From: an uncultured Clostridia bacterium
GTDB taxonomy: Bacteria; Bacillota; Clostridia; Oscillospirales; CAG-272
DNA length: 8,997 bases
Assembly: GCA_947624945.1 (NCBI GenBank)
Contig: CANQMJ010000102.1
Coordinates: forward strand, 1-8,997
Direction: 5' to 3'
How positions within the stretch are numbered: position 1 is the stretch's first letter; the number at the start of each line of letters is the position of its first letter. Made by a program: the position numbers and the translations under genes. The notes under the pieces are model-generated. The model searched no databases, was not told the origin of the DNA, and was given only the letters and a program-made list of their open reading frames with translations. Of this stretch, positions 1-6,569 are shown in pieces.

Positions 1-1347
1 GGGGGCGGCGTCTGGGCGCCCGATATATCGTATGACGGCCGCCGCGTCTACCTCGTCTATACGAATGTCCGCGCGCGAGGCGCGATGTTCCAGACAGACA
101 ATTACGTCGTGACGACCGACGATATCGACAGCGGCGTGTGGAGCGAGCCCGTGTACTTAAATTCGCTCGGCTTCGACCCGTCCATGTTCCACGACACCGA
201 CGGGAAGTCGTGGCTTCTGTCGCTCGACAATCACTATGCCGAGGGCAAGCGCTTCAACGGACTTTATTTGCAGCAATACGACACCGAGCGATGCTGCCTT
301 ACAGGGGAGCTGCGCCTCATATACCGCGAGCCGCACGGCGAGCTCGTCGAGGGCTCGCACATTTACCACGTCGGCGACACGTATTATCTTCTCAAGGCGC
401 AGGGCGGCACGGGACCGCGCCATTCTGCGCAGCTGTCGCGGTCGAGCTCGCTGTTCGGCCCCTACGAGAACTGCCCGTTCATACTGCTCCATTCGCGCGA
501 CAACAAGTCGCTGCCGCTCACATGCGCGGGTCACGCCGACATCGTGGACACGCCTGCTGGCGAGCTCTATATGCTGCACCTTGCGAAACGATATTCGTCG
601 CCGGGCAAGTGCATCTTCGGGCGCGAAAGCTGCATACAGCGCGTGGAGCGGACGTCGGACGGCTGGCTGAGACTCGCCGACGGCGGCGAAAATCCCCACC
701 TCGAGGTGAAGAAGCCGAAAGGCGTCGAAGCATGCGAATTTCCGCCGGAGCCGACGTGCTTCGATTTCACGAAATGCACCGCGATACCCGATTGCTTTCA
801 GTCGCTGCGTGTGCCTCTCGGCGACAGGGCGTCGTTTTCGGAGCGCGGACTGTGTCTCTGCGGCGCGGACGGACTGCAAAGTCTGTTTTCGCAGTCGCTT
901 TTGGCGCGCCGAATCGACGAGGCGAACGTGACTGTTTCGACGACGCTCACGTTCGAGCCGGACTGCGAAAAGCATCTCGCCGGTCTTATCGTCATATATA
1001 ACACGAGCTATTGGTACTACGCTTACGTCACGCGGTCGGAGGGCGGTGAGAAGTGCGTCTCGCTGCTCGGCTGCGACGGCGGGCGGCTGCTTTATCCGTC
1101 GGCGCTCGTGCCGATATCGGAGGATGTTCCGGTCACGCTGACGGCGGAGATAAACGGCGACACGCTGCGATTTTCATACTGCGACGGCGGAGACATGCGT
1201 CCGCTCGGCGGCGCGCTCGATATGGAGATGTTTTCGTCCGTCCCCGGCGGCTTCACGGGCACGATGGCGGGCATATGCTGCCAGGACCTGTACCGCCGCA
1301 CGAAATGCGCGTATTTTGAAAAATTTGACTACACTGTGCAAACATAA
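1..1347 (+). CDS. Glycoside hydrolase family 43, beta-xylosidase type (5'-truncated by window edge)
   Basis: Probably a cytoplasmic beta-xylosidase/alpha-arabinofuranosidase that trims xylo-oligosaccharides. The frame is open from base 1, so the start lies outside; 448 residues are visible. The first residues read GGVWAPDISYDG, the GH43 blade motif. Next come GFDPSMFHDTDG, with the pKa-modulating Asp at 175-177, and LVEGSHIYHVG, with the probable general-acid Glu at 349-351. The 58-residue gap between them matches the Selenomonas enzyme SXA (D127, E186), which implies about 68 N-terminal residues are missing, including the catalytic-base Asp. The second half (from about nt 750: FQSLRVPLGDRASF, SQSLLARR, GGFTGTMAGICCQD) matches the C-terminal beta-sandwich of the GH43_11-like beta-xylosidases. 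The visible part shows no export signal. Cysteines are unusually frequent. The family is sure; exact substrate is inferred. The gene ends 10 bp before a strong terminator and is convergent with the YitT-family gene. Confidence 0.9.
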   Translation, partial: GGGVWAPDISYDGRRVYLVYTNVRARGAMFQTDNYVVTTDDIDSGVWSEPVYLNSLGFDPSMFHDTDGKSWLLSLDNHYAEGKRFNGLYLQQYDTERCCLTGELRLIYREPHGELVEGSHIYHVGDTYYLLKAQGGTGPRHSAQLSRSSSLFGPYENCPFILLHSRDNKSLPLTCAGHADIVDTPAGELYMLHLAKRYSSPGKCIFGRESCIQRVERTSDGWLRLADGGENPHLEVKKPKGVEACEFPPEPTCFDFTKCTAIPDCFQSLRVPLGDRASFSERGLCLCGADGLQSLFSQSLLARRIDEANVTVSTTLTFEPDCEKHLAGLIVIYNTSYWYYAYVTRSEGGEKCVSLLGCDGGRLLYPSALVPISEDVPVTLTAEINGDTLRFSYCDGGDMRPLGGALDMEMFSSVPGGFTGTMAGICCQDLYRRTKCAYFEKFDYTVQT

Positions 1348-1357
1348 TGTTGAACTG

Positions 1358-1402
1358 ATCCCGCGCGGACGCTGTGCATCGTCCGCGCGGGATTTTGTTT
1401 TT
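1358..1402 (+). terminator. Intrinsic terminator of the GH43 gene
   Basis: A perfect 13-bp GC-rich stem (arms 1358-1370 and 1381-1393, core CCGCGCGGAC/GTCCGCGCGG) can be extended by one G-C pair to leave an 8-nt loop, and is followed by TTTGTTTTT. It starts 10 bp after the TAA stop. The opposite strand has no T-run after the same hairpin, so it should terminate only rightward transcription. Confidence 0.93.
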
Positions 1403-1413
1403 GCTACAGTTTC

Positions 1414-1490
1414 CCCACACTTTTCGCTTCGCGGAAAGTGTGGGAGATACCAGTTTCAAAAACAGGCTGTCGCTTCGCAGAAATGGAGGA
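1414..1490. repeat. Hairpin plus partial direct repeat (CGCTTCGC family)
   Basis: Arms CCCACACTTT (1414-1423) and AAAGTGTGGG (1435-1444) pair perfectly; the stem extends inward by a G-T wobble and two G-C pairs to a 5-nt loop. The right half, starting at CGCTTCGCGGAAA (1425), is echoed at 1471-1490 as CGCTTCGCAGAAATGGAGGA, 46 bp downstream. There is no T-run on either side, so this is not a typical terminator. It may be a degenerate interspersed repeat, or structure in the RNA made from the promoter at 1516-1544. Function is unknown. Confidence 0.6.
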
Positions 1491-1515
1491 ACACTATTTC
1501 TCTTTCTCCGCCTAT

Positions 1516-1544
1516 ATTATACCACAAATTTAGTGATTTGTCAA
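1516..1544 (-). promoter_or_regulatory. Near-perfect sigma-A promoter, leftward, with no evident gene
   Basis: Read on the minus strand, TTGACA (1539-1544) is followed by a 17-nt spacer and TATAAT (1516-1521), with an extended -10 TG one base upstream (TGGTATAAT). Every consensus position matches. The expected start is near 1509, giving RNA that runs through the hairpin at 1414-1444 and antisense into the GH43 terminator and 3' end. The spacer contains an imperfect dyad, ACAAAT/ATTTGT (1524-1529 and 1536-1541), that could be an operator. The only reading frame nearby is a GTG-started 12-codon frame (1456-1494), which I do not call a gene. Confidence 0.75.
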
Positions 1545-1588
1545 GTGCTTTTCACAAATTTATGTATTATTATTTTACTTTTCACAAA
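1523..1588 (-). repeat. Three TTTGTG boxes at exact 30-bp spacing around the orphan promoter
   Basis: On the plus strand CACAAA occurs at 1523, 1553 and 1583. Boxes 1 and 2 share the 10-mer CACAAATTTA; boxes 2 and 3 share the 11-mer CTTTTCACAAA. Read leftward, box 1 lies inside the promoter spacer, box 2 just upstream of the -35, and box 3 further upstream. Thirty bases is close to three helical turns, so all three face the same side of the DNA, as expected for cooperative binding of a regulator. No regulator can be named from sequence. Confidence 0.55.
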
Positions 1589-1620
1589 AGATGGATTTTA
1601 TCAAAACACTTATCTACGGT

Positions 1621-1781
1621 TGAAAATTATTCTATTGCTATAAAAATGGGAAACCTTTTGTCGTGCTATTCTGCAACTGAAACTTACTCAATCGCCATAT
1701 AAATGGGGAACCTTTTGTCGTGCCATACTGTTACTGAAACTTATTCTATAGCTATAAAAATGGGGAACCTTTTGTCGTGCC
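1621..1781. repeat. 57-bp tandem repeat, three copies
   Basis: Copies start at 1621, 1678 and 1735, a period of exactly 57 bp. The third copy follows the others for 47 bases and then switches to the complementary arm of the YitT terminator. Over these 47 bases copies 1 and 3 differ at 3 positions and copies 2 and 3 at 5. Every copy carries ATGGGGAACCTTTT or a one-base variant, followed by GTCGTGC. Copy 2 also has ACTCAATCGCC, identical to the end of the neighbouring gene (1848-1858). This is not a CRISPR array: there are no variable spacers and the unit is continuous. Confidence 0.85.
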
Positions 1782-1796
1782 AAAAAGGTTCCCCAT
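1756..1796 (-). terminator. Intrinsic terminator of the YitT-family gene
   Basis: A perfect 14-bp stem (arms 1760-1773 and 1783-1796, ATGGGGAACCTTTT/AAAAGGTTCCCCAT) with a 9-nt loop is followed, in leftward reading, by TTTT and then ATAGC. It lies about 50 bp after the gene's TGA. The T-run is on the minus strand only. The distal arm plus T-run is repeated twice more, 57 and 114 bp further along the transcript. Confidence 0.85.
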
Positions 1797-1845
1797 ACCC
1801 CTCCAAAAAGCGGATTTAATCAAAACACTTATCTGTAATCGAAAC

Positions 1846-2742
1846 TCACTCAATCGCCTCAAATCCTAAGCCCATTACCTCTTTCGCGTCGGTGAGAATC
1901 ATAAACGCCTTCGGGTCGACGCGTTTGACGAGCGCCTTGACGATGAACAGCTCATGCGGTTTAACGACGCAGAGGATGACGTGCTTTGCGGCGCCCGAGT
2001 AGCCGCCCTGACCGTCGAGGATAGTGACGCCGCGCTCGAGCTCGGTGAATATCGCGTGCGATATGTCGTCGTACTTGTCCGAGATAATGAACGTCATCTT
2101 CGCCGTCTTGTTGCCGTCGATGATGTAGTCCACGGCGAGCGAATACGCGTATATCGAAATGATCGAATATATGATGCCGGCGTAATTTTTCGTCAACAGC
2201 GCGGAGCCGACGACGACTACGATATCGAGCGAGAATATGAGCCGCCCCGTCGAAATGCTCTTGATGAGGCTCTTGTGTATCATGACCGCCGCAAGGTCGC
2301 TTCCGCCCGTGTTGTAGCCGCGCGACAGCATGAGCCCGCCGCCCGCTCCGAGTACGGCGCCGCCCATGATGGCGCACAGAAGCGGTTCATGCGTCACCGA
2401 TATGTCAACGGCGCGCACGAGAAGCTCAAAGCCGTTCGTCGCCAGCGACGTCGTGATAACTGCGACGACGACGCGCCACAGCATCTTGAAGCCGTAAATC
2501 TTCAGTCCGACGAGCACTATCGGCACGTTGATGATGAATATAAACGTACCTATCGGTATCTGCGGGACGAAGTGGTTGATCGTCGTTGCGATACCTGTCG
2601 CGCCGCCCATGACGGTGCCCGACGGCCCGAGGAAAAACGCGACGGCAACGCCGTACAGAATACTGCCGAGTATGACGGTAAATATCTCCGAATAGATGTC
2701 CTTCGTGTTCGCACGGGGCGAACCCTTGCTTTCCTTTGGCAT
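1846..2742 (-). CDS. YitT-family membrane protein (DUF161 plus DUF2179)
   Basis: The 298-residue polytopic membrane protein is of normal length for the YitT family, whose transport role is not established. A short charged N-terminus is followed by hydrophobic segments at about residues 19-41, 62-82, 86-110, 122-140 and 165-210. Glycine-rich stretches typical of the family are visible: GPSGTVMGGATGIATTINHF, AVLGAGGGLMLSRGYNTGGSDL and FSLDIVVVVGSALL. The last 85 or so residues (MTFIISDKYDDISHAI to AKEVMGLGFE) form the cytosolic DUF2179 domain. The ATG at 2740-2742 is preceded by AGGGGT (2747-2752) at a 4-nt spacing, which supports this start. It is monocistronic, with its own promoter and terminator, and is downstream of the rsmA terminator. 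The sequence coding for its last residues and stop resembles the adjacent repeat array. Confidence 0.92.
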   Translation of the reverse strand: MPKESKGSPRANTKDIYSEIFTVILGSILYGVAVAFFLGPSGTVMGGATGIATTINHFVPQIPIGTFIFIINVPIVLVGLKIYGFKMLWRVVVAVITTSLATNGFELLVRAVDISVTHEPLLCAIMGGAVLGAGGGLMLSRGYNTGGSDLAAVMIHKSLIKSISTGRLIFSLDIVVVVGSALLTKNYAGIIYSIISIYAYSLAVDYIIDGNKTAKMTFIISDKYDDISHAIFTELERGVTILDGQGGYSGAAKHVILCVVKPHELFIVKALVKRVDPKAFMILTDAKEVMGLGFEAIE

Positions 2743-2786
2743 AAATACCCCTATTATTAAAAAATTACCCCATATTTGCAGAATAT

Positions 2787-2815
2787 ATTCTATGCCAAAA
2801 CGTCCGCTTTGTCAA
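2787..2815 (-). promoter_or_regulatory. Sigma-A promoter of the YitT-family gene, with palindrome
   Basis: On the minus strand TTGACA (2810-2815), a 17-nt spacer and TAGAAT (2787-2792) form a strong promoter 45 bp upstream of the ATG. A perfect 10-bp palindrome GAATATATTC (2781-2790) overlaps the -10 and the expected start site, where a repressor could act. The promoter lies after the rsmA terminator, so the gene is transcribed independently. Confidence 0.8.
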
Positions 2816-2839
2816 TGGGTCAATAAATAAATTTTACGG

Positions 2840-2877
2840 AAAAAACGACGGGAGCCCTTTTCCAGAAAGGACTCCCG
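2840..2877 (-). terminator. Intrinsic terminator closing the lipoprotein-greA-rsmA operon
   Basis: In leftward reading a 12-bp stem (CGGGAGTCCTTT pairing with AAAGGGCTCCCG, one G-T wobble, arms within 2849-2877) has a short CTGGA loop and is followed by TCG and six T (2840-2845). It lies 27 bp after the rsmA stop. Confidence 0.9.
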
Positions 2878-2903
2878 AACCAGATATAAAAAAACATTAC
2901 GTC

Positions 2904-3788
2904 TTATGATACGGTTTTCAAAAACTCCGTTATCGCATCCGCTACGCTCGCAAATTCCGCGACCGACAGCCGTTCTCCCCTCGTGCGCGGGTCGATGCCG
3001 ACGCTTTGCAGTACCGCGCCGACGCGCTCCTTGCCGAGCTCCGGAAACGCTGCCGACAGCGCGTTTTCCAGCGTCTTGCGCCGCTGACCGAACGCGCCCG
3101 CGATAACGCGTCTCAGCGTGTCGTAGTCGCACACGCTGACGGGACGCTCGTCGTCGCGGTAAAGCTCTATTTTCACCACCGTCGACGTCACCTTCGGCGC
3201 CGGCAAAAAGCTGCCCGGCGACACCGTGAACAGCCGCGACGCGCATCCGTGATACGATACCGACGCCGTTATCGCGCCGTAGTCGACGCTGCCCGGCTTC
3301 GCGACAAGTCGCGCCGCTACCTCCGTCTGCACCATCACCGTTATCGAGCGCAGACGCTTTCCGCCGTGCTCGAGCAGCCGCATTATTATCGGCGTCGTGA
3401 TGTAGTAGGGCAGGTTCGCGCACACGCAGAACTCGCGCCCGCCGAACGCGGACATCGCCAGCTCGTCTATGTCGCAGTCGAGTATATCGCCGTTGAGCAC
3501 CGTCACGTTCCCGCAGTCCGAAAGCGTGTAGTCGAGCACAGGCATAAGCGACGCGTCGACCTCGACGGCGAGTACCGTCTCCGCAAGCGTCGACAGCTCA
3601 CGCGTCATGACGCCGATGCCGGGTCCTATTTCGAGCACGCACGCGCCGCCGTCGCTCCCGCACGCGGCCTCCGCAATGCGGCGCGGTATCGCGTCGTTGA
3701 TGAGAAAATTCTGCCCGTACTCCTTCTTCGGCGCGACGCCGAATCTCTCCATTATCTCGCGCACTTCGCGCGGACTCGTCAAATTCAT
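2904..3788 (-). CDS. rsmA: 16S rRNA (adenine1518/1519-N6)-dimethyltransferase RsmA (KsgA)
   Basis: RsmA dimethylates two adjacent adenosines in helix 45 of 16S rRNA with S-adenosylmethionine during late 30S assembly. The 294 residues are of normal length. Hallmarks in order: KKEYGQNFL near residue 22, the AdoMet-binding motif LEIGPGIGVMTREL near 52, an acidic residue pair in AVEVD, NGDILD, the catalytic motif NLPYYITTPI near 125, and the C-terminal motifs FLPAPKV, FGQRRKTLENAL and RGERLS. The ATG overlaps the stop of the upstream esterase gene by 4 bp (ATGA, 3785-3788), suggesting translational coupling; GGGGA lies 5 nt upstream of the ATG. It is the last gene of the operon before a strong terminator. 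Nothing suggests damage. Confidence 0.97.
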   Translation of the reverse strand: MNLTSPREVREIMERFGVAPKKEYGQNFLINDAIPRRIAEAACGSDGGACVLEIGPGIGVMTRELSTLAETVLAVEVDASLMPVLDYTLSDCGNVTVLNGDILDCDIDELAMSAFGGREFCVCANLPYYITTPIIMRLLEHGGKRLRSITVMVQTEVAARLVAKPGSVDYGAITASVSYHGCASRLFTVSPGSFLPAPKVTSTVVKIELYRDDERPVSVCDYDTLRRVIAGAFGQRRKTLENALSAAFPELGKERVGAVLQSVGIDPRTRGERLSVAEFASVADAITEFLKTVS

Positions 3789-4996
3789 ACGCGTCCCCGG
3801 TCAATGTACGTCGCGATGTCGGACAGCGACTCCTCCGCCGCCAACATCTTCGCGACCTCGCGCGCATACAAAAGCGCACCTCTCCTCGACAAATGCGTGT
3901 CGTCGGCGACGCCCTTTTCATACGCGCCGCCCTCATATTCTCCCGGCTCCGCGTGCAGATACAGTTTTTTCGACGCCTCGCATCCGAGCGAGCGGAGAAT
4001 ATCGAGACTCGCGCCGCCGAGATCGAACATCGGCACGCCGTATTCCGCCGACAGTTCCGTCAGCTTTTCCCTGTAATCGGCAAACGACATTGTAAACTCG
4101 CCGCCGTCGCCGCAGTTGCGCCTCATCACGGGCGAAACGAGCACGGGACGAAGTCCCCGCGCCTTCGACGAGACTATGTACATCCGCATCCATTCCTTGT
4201 ATTCGTCCGCGTTCACATAGCGGTTCGGACGCGCCTTCGTGCAGTCGTTGTGACCGAACTGGAACAGCACCGCGTCGCCCTCATGCGCGCGCGACAGCGT
4301 CTCGTCCCATTTCCCTTCGAGGAAAAACGAGCGCGACGACCTGCCCCCTATCGAGCGGTTCTCTATTTTGACGCCCGGCAGCTCATATACGCGGCACTGC
4401 GAATACGTGCTGTCCTCGGCTCTGTACTCGCGCACATAATCGTCGTCGGCGAAATATCTGTGCAGCACCTCGCCCCAGCCCGTCTGCGGATAATAGTAAC
4501 CGTCGTAGGACTGTACCGTCGAGTCGGAGACGAGGAAAACGGTGCGCTTGCGCGATGCCGGAATACGCGGCAGCTTCACCGCCGTGATGCTTTTGACCTC
4601 GATATCCGCGCTCACGTCCTCTTTGCCGTCCGGGATATCGGGCGAAAACATCACCGTCACACGCGTCCCGCATGCACGAAGCGTGAACGTGCATATGCCG
4701 TCATCGCTCATTTTGACGCCGCGTACCTTTACGCCGTCCGCGTACACCGAAAACGGCGCGGACGCGCTGACCGCCGCCGTTATCTCATAGTCGACGGGCT
4801 CGCAGTCGAAGTCGTACACCTTCCCCTCGTGGTACTCGTATACGCCCCATCCCGTCTCTTCGCGCTCGCGGAATCGGCGGCACATGCTGCCGCACGCATC
4901 CGCATCCGCTTCGCGGCGCGGTCTGTATACTCCGTCGCTCCCCCAGCCCTCGGCAGCGCCCGGGTACGCGATATATCTTTCTTTGAAACCGTTCAT
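3785..4996 (-). CDS. SGNH-fold carbohydrate acetylesterase, rhamnogalacturonan acetylesterase (CE12) type
   Basis: Likely removes acetyl groups from pectin or related oligosaccharides. Of 403 residues, the first 150 or so form a beta-rich accessory region (GWGVYEYHEGKVYDFD onward). The SGNH catalytic domain follows. Block I is SDSTVQSYD with nucleophile Ser159; the usual Gly before Asp is Ser157. Block II is NRSIGGRSSRSF near 213, block III is FGHND at 247-251, and block V is DDTHLSRRGA with Asp365 and His368. These match the CE12 pattern (DST, GGRS, GHND, DxxHL). No signal peptide or membrane segment is visible, so it probably acts in the cytoplasm on imported oligosaccharides. The ATG lies 7 bp after the dehydrogenase stop without a clear Shine-Dalgarno sequence, suggesting reinitiation. 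The stop overlaps the rsmA start. Exact substrate is inferred. Confidence 0.85.
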   Translation of the reverse strand: MNGFKERYIAYPGAAEGWGSDGVYRPRREADADACGSMCRRFREREETGWGVYEYHEGKVYDFDCEPVDYEITAAVSASAPFSVYADGVKVRGVKMSDDGICTFTLRACGTRVTVMFSPDIPDGKEDVSADIEVKSITAVKLPRIPASRKRTVFLVSDSTVQSYDGYYYPQTGWGEVLHRYFADDDYVREYRAEDSTYSQCRVYELPGVKIENRSIGGRSSRSFFLEGKWDETLSRAHEGDAVLFQFGHNDCTKARPNRYVNADEYKEWMRMYIVSSKARGLRPVLVSPVMRRNCGDGGEFTMSFADYREKLTELSAEYGVPMFDLGGASLDILRSLGCEASKKLYLHAEPGEYEGGAYEKGVADDTHLSRRGALLYAREVAKMLAAEESLSDIATYIDRGRV

Positions 4997-5003
4997 TTCT
5001 GTT

Positions 5004-6545
5004 TTACTTTATGTGCGAGAGGCTCTCCCTCACCTTGTGCTTGCCCGACACCATCTCGGCAAAGTACGCGGCGACGCGTCCGAAAAGCGCTGTTTTCGTC
5101 ACATCGTACGCGAATATTCTCTCGTCCGACAGTATCGGCGCAAGGATCTTCTCCGCCTCATCCTGCGTCAGCGAGTCACCGAGCTTTACGCTCGACAGCT
5201 TTTCCTGACATTCGGGCAGAAGCGGGTCCGTGCTCGGCGTGAACGACCTCCCCTCGTCGTCGACAGCGAGCAGGTATCTGCACCAGCACGCGTACACGAG
5301 CGGCACCGCTACGAGCGTATCCATGTCGAGTCCGCGCGCCATGTATTCCTTCACAGTCTGACCGAACCGCACGCCCAGCTTCTGCGACGTGTCCGTCGCG
5401 ATGCGCTGCGGCGCGTCCGGCATGAACGGATTTGGCAGACGCACGTTCACGACCTCGTCGATGAAATCGCGCGGCGAGATTATGCCCGGGTCGGTCACGA
5501 CCGGCAGTCCCTCGACGTAGCCGAGCCTGTTCACGAGACGGCAGAGGTCGGGGTCCTTCATTTCCTCGTTTATGAGCGTATAGCCCAAAAGACAGCCGTA
5601 TACGGCGAGGGAGGTGTGGAGCGGATTCAGACACGTCGAAACCTTCATACGCTCCGTCTTCGCCACCGTCTCGCGGTCGGTGAATATGACGCCGACAGTC
5701 TCGAGCGGCGGACGCCCCGCGGGGAATTTATCCTCGACGACGAGATACTGCGGCGCCTCCGCATTGACGAACGGCGCTATGTACGTGCTCTTTGCGGTCA
5801 CGATAGTCTCGGTATCGGTAAAGCCCTCGTCGTAGAGCAGCTTCGCAACTCTCGCGTCGGGACGCGGCGTTATCTTGTCTATCATCGAGCACGGGAACGC
5901 GACGCGGCTCTCGTCGGTCAAATAATCGACAAAGCCCTCCGGCAGCTTGCCGCGTTCGACCCAGCCCTCCGCATACGCGAGGACTGCGGCGCTCAGCTTG
6001 TCCCCGTTGCCGGAGCAGTTGTCCATCGACAGCATGGACAGCGGAGGCGCGCCGTTTTCATACCGCCGCGACAGCATATATGTGAGCCGTCCCATAAACG
6101 ACTTCGCCTCCGACGGCTCGCCGTCAAGATCAGCTATAACGGACGGCACCGCGTACCCCTTTTCCGTTATCGTGAACGTCACGAGCTCGAGCGACGGCGA
6201 GGACACGATCTCGCAAAGCCTCTCCATGCCGTCGTTTACGTATATCGCCTCCGCGACGCTGCCTATCGGCGACTTTTCGACGTGACCGTCGCCGTGGAGC
6301 GTCACGAGCAGCGACACGTTGTCGTATGGCGCGTATATCTTTTCTATTATCTCGCCGTCGAAGCCCTCGGCGGCTATGATGCCCTTGTCATAGGAGCCGT
6401 CCGTGAGCATCCGCTCGCACAGCGCGCACGGAAACGCGCGGAAGATGTTGCCCGCGCCGAAGTGGAGCCACCCCGGCTCTTTACGTGTCCGTTTTATCAT
6501 CGCGTCCCTGTCATAGGGGAATTTCAGATCGTGAAGCGTTGCCAT
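5004..6545 (-). CDS. Mannitol dehydrogenase-family oxidoreductase, probably D-fructuronate reductase (UxuB-like)
   Basis: A long-chain NAD(P)-dependent polyol dehydrogenase, 513 residues, normal for the family. It probably interconverts D-fructuronate and D-mannonate in hexuronate breakdown; mannitol or another polyol is possible. The N-terminal Rossmann motif is LHFGAGNIFRAF (GxGNIxR at 30-36). MLSMDNCSGNGD (171-182) and FPCSMIDKITPRP (217-229) are family signatures. The catalytic region is RMKVSTCLNPLHTSL with Lys301, Asn307 and His310. Lys-to-Asn spacing is one residue longer than in the classical K-x4-N-x2-H pattern, pointing to a separate subfamily. AAAGGAG (6551-6557) stands 5 nt before the ATG and fixes the start. 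It lies 24 bp after greA and 7 bp before the acetylesterase, in line with shared pectin/uronate use. Confidence 0.85.
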   Translation of the reverse strand: MATLHDLKFPYDRDAMIKRTRKEPGWLHFGAGNIFRAFPCALCERMLTDGSYDKGIIAAEGFDGEIIEKIYAPYDNVSLLVTLHGDGHVEKSPIGSVAEAIYVNDGMERLCEIVSSPSLELVTFTITEKGYAVPSVIADLDGEPSEAKSFMGRLTYMLSRRYENGAPPLSMLSMDNCSGNGDKLSAAVLAYAEGWVERGKLPEGFVDYLTDESRVAFPCSMIDKITPRPDARVAKLLYDEGFTDTETIVTAKSTYIAPFVNAEAPQYLVVEDKFPAGRPPLETVGVIFTDRETVAKTERMKVSTCLNPLHTSLAVYGCLLGYTLINEEMKDPDLCRLVNRLGYVEGLPVVTDPGIISPRDFIDEVVNVRLPNPFMPDAPQRIATDTSQKLGVRFGQTVKEYMARGLDMDTLVAVPLVYACWCRYLLAVDDEGRSFTPSTDPLLPECQEKLSSVKLGDSLTQDEAEKILAPILSDERIFAYDVTKTALFGRVAAYFAEMVSGKHKVRESLSHIK

Positions 6546-6569
6546 ATCGTCTCCTTTACTGACTTTGAT

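Larger units (their letters stand above)
1593..1834. repeat. Flanking 23-bp direct repeats (1593-1615 and 1812-1834)
   Basis: The two 23-bp copies, each containing ATCAAAACACTTATCT, differ at one position and are offset by 219 bp. Weaker similarity continues at the same offset on both sides, so 1585-1640 resembles 1804-1859. The right copy runs into the stop codon and last codons of the YitT-family gene. They enclose the 57-bp tandem array. This fits duplication of the gene's 3' end better than insertion-sequence target duplication, because no terminal inverted repeats or transposase were seen. Confidence 0.7.
1348..1845. other. Convergent AT-rich intergenic region with layered repeats, no convincing gene
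   Basis: About 500 bp lie between the convergent GH43 and YitT-family genes. From about 1490 onward the base composition falls sharply compared with the GC-rich coding DNA on both sides. From left to right it contains the GH43 terminator, a second hairpin, a related direct repeat, a leftward consensus promoter, 30-bp-phased boxes, a 57-bp tandem array, and the YitT terminator. The open frame at 1316-1702 begins inside the GH43 gene, runs through the terminator and reads repeats, so I do not regard it as coding. The individual elements are listed separately. Confidence 0.75.

Noticed and set aside
1456..1494. 12-codon leftward GTG frame just after the orphan promoter
   Set aside because: Too short and only a weak purine-rich stretch precedes it; kept only as context for the promoter.
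1316..1702. 128-codon rightward frame starting inside the GH43 3' end
   Set aside because: Crosses a strong terminator and translates the 57-bp repeats; no ribosome site.
1621..1796. Possible CRISPR array
   Set aside because: Repeats are contiguous 57-bp tandem units with no unique spacers and no cas genes.
1593..1834. Possible MITE or insertion sequence bounded by 23-bp direct repeats
   Set aside because: No terminal inverted repeats, no transposase, and the similarity extends beyond the 23 bp into the neighbouring gene.
3893..5242. Rightward open frame (449 codons) opposite the acetylesterase
   Set aside because: Low-complexity Arg/Ala/His composition, spans two real genes on the other strand, no recognisable domain.
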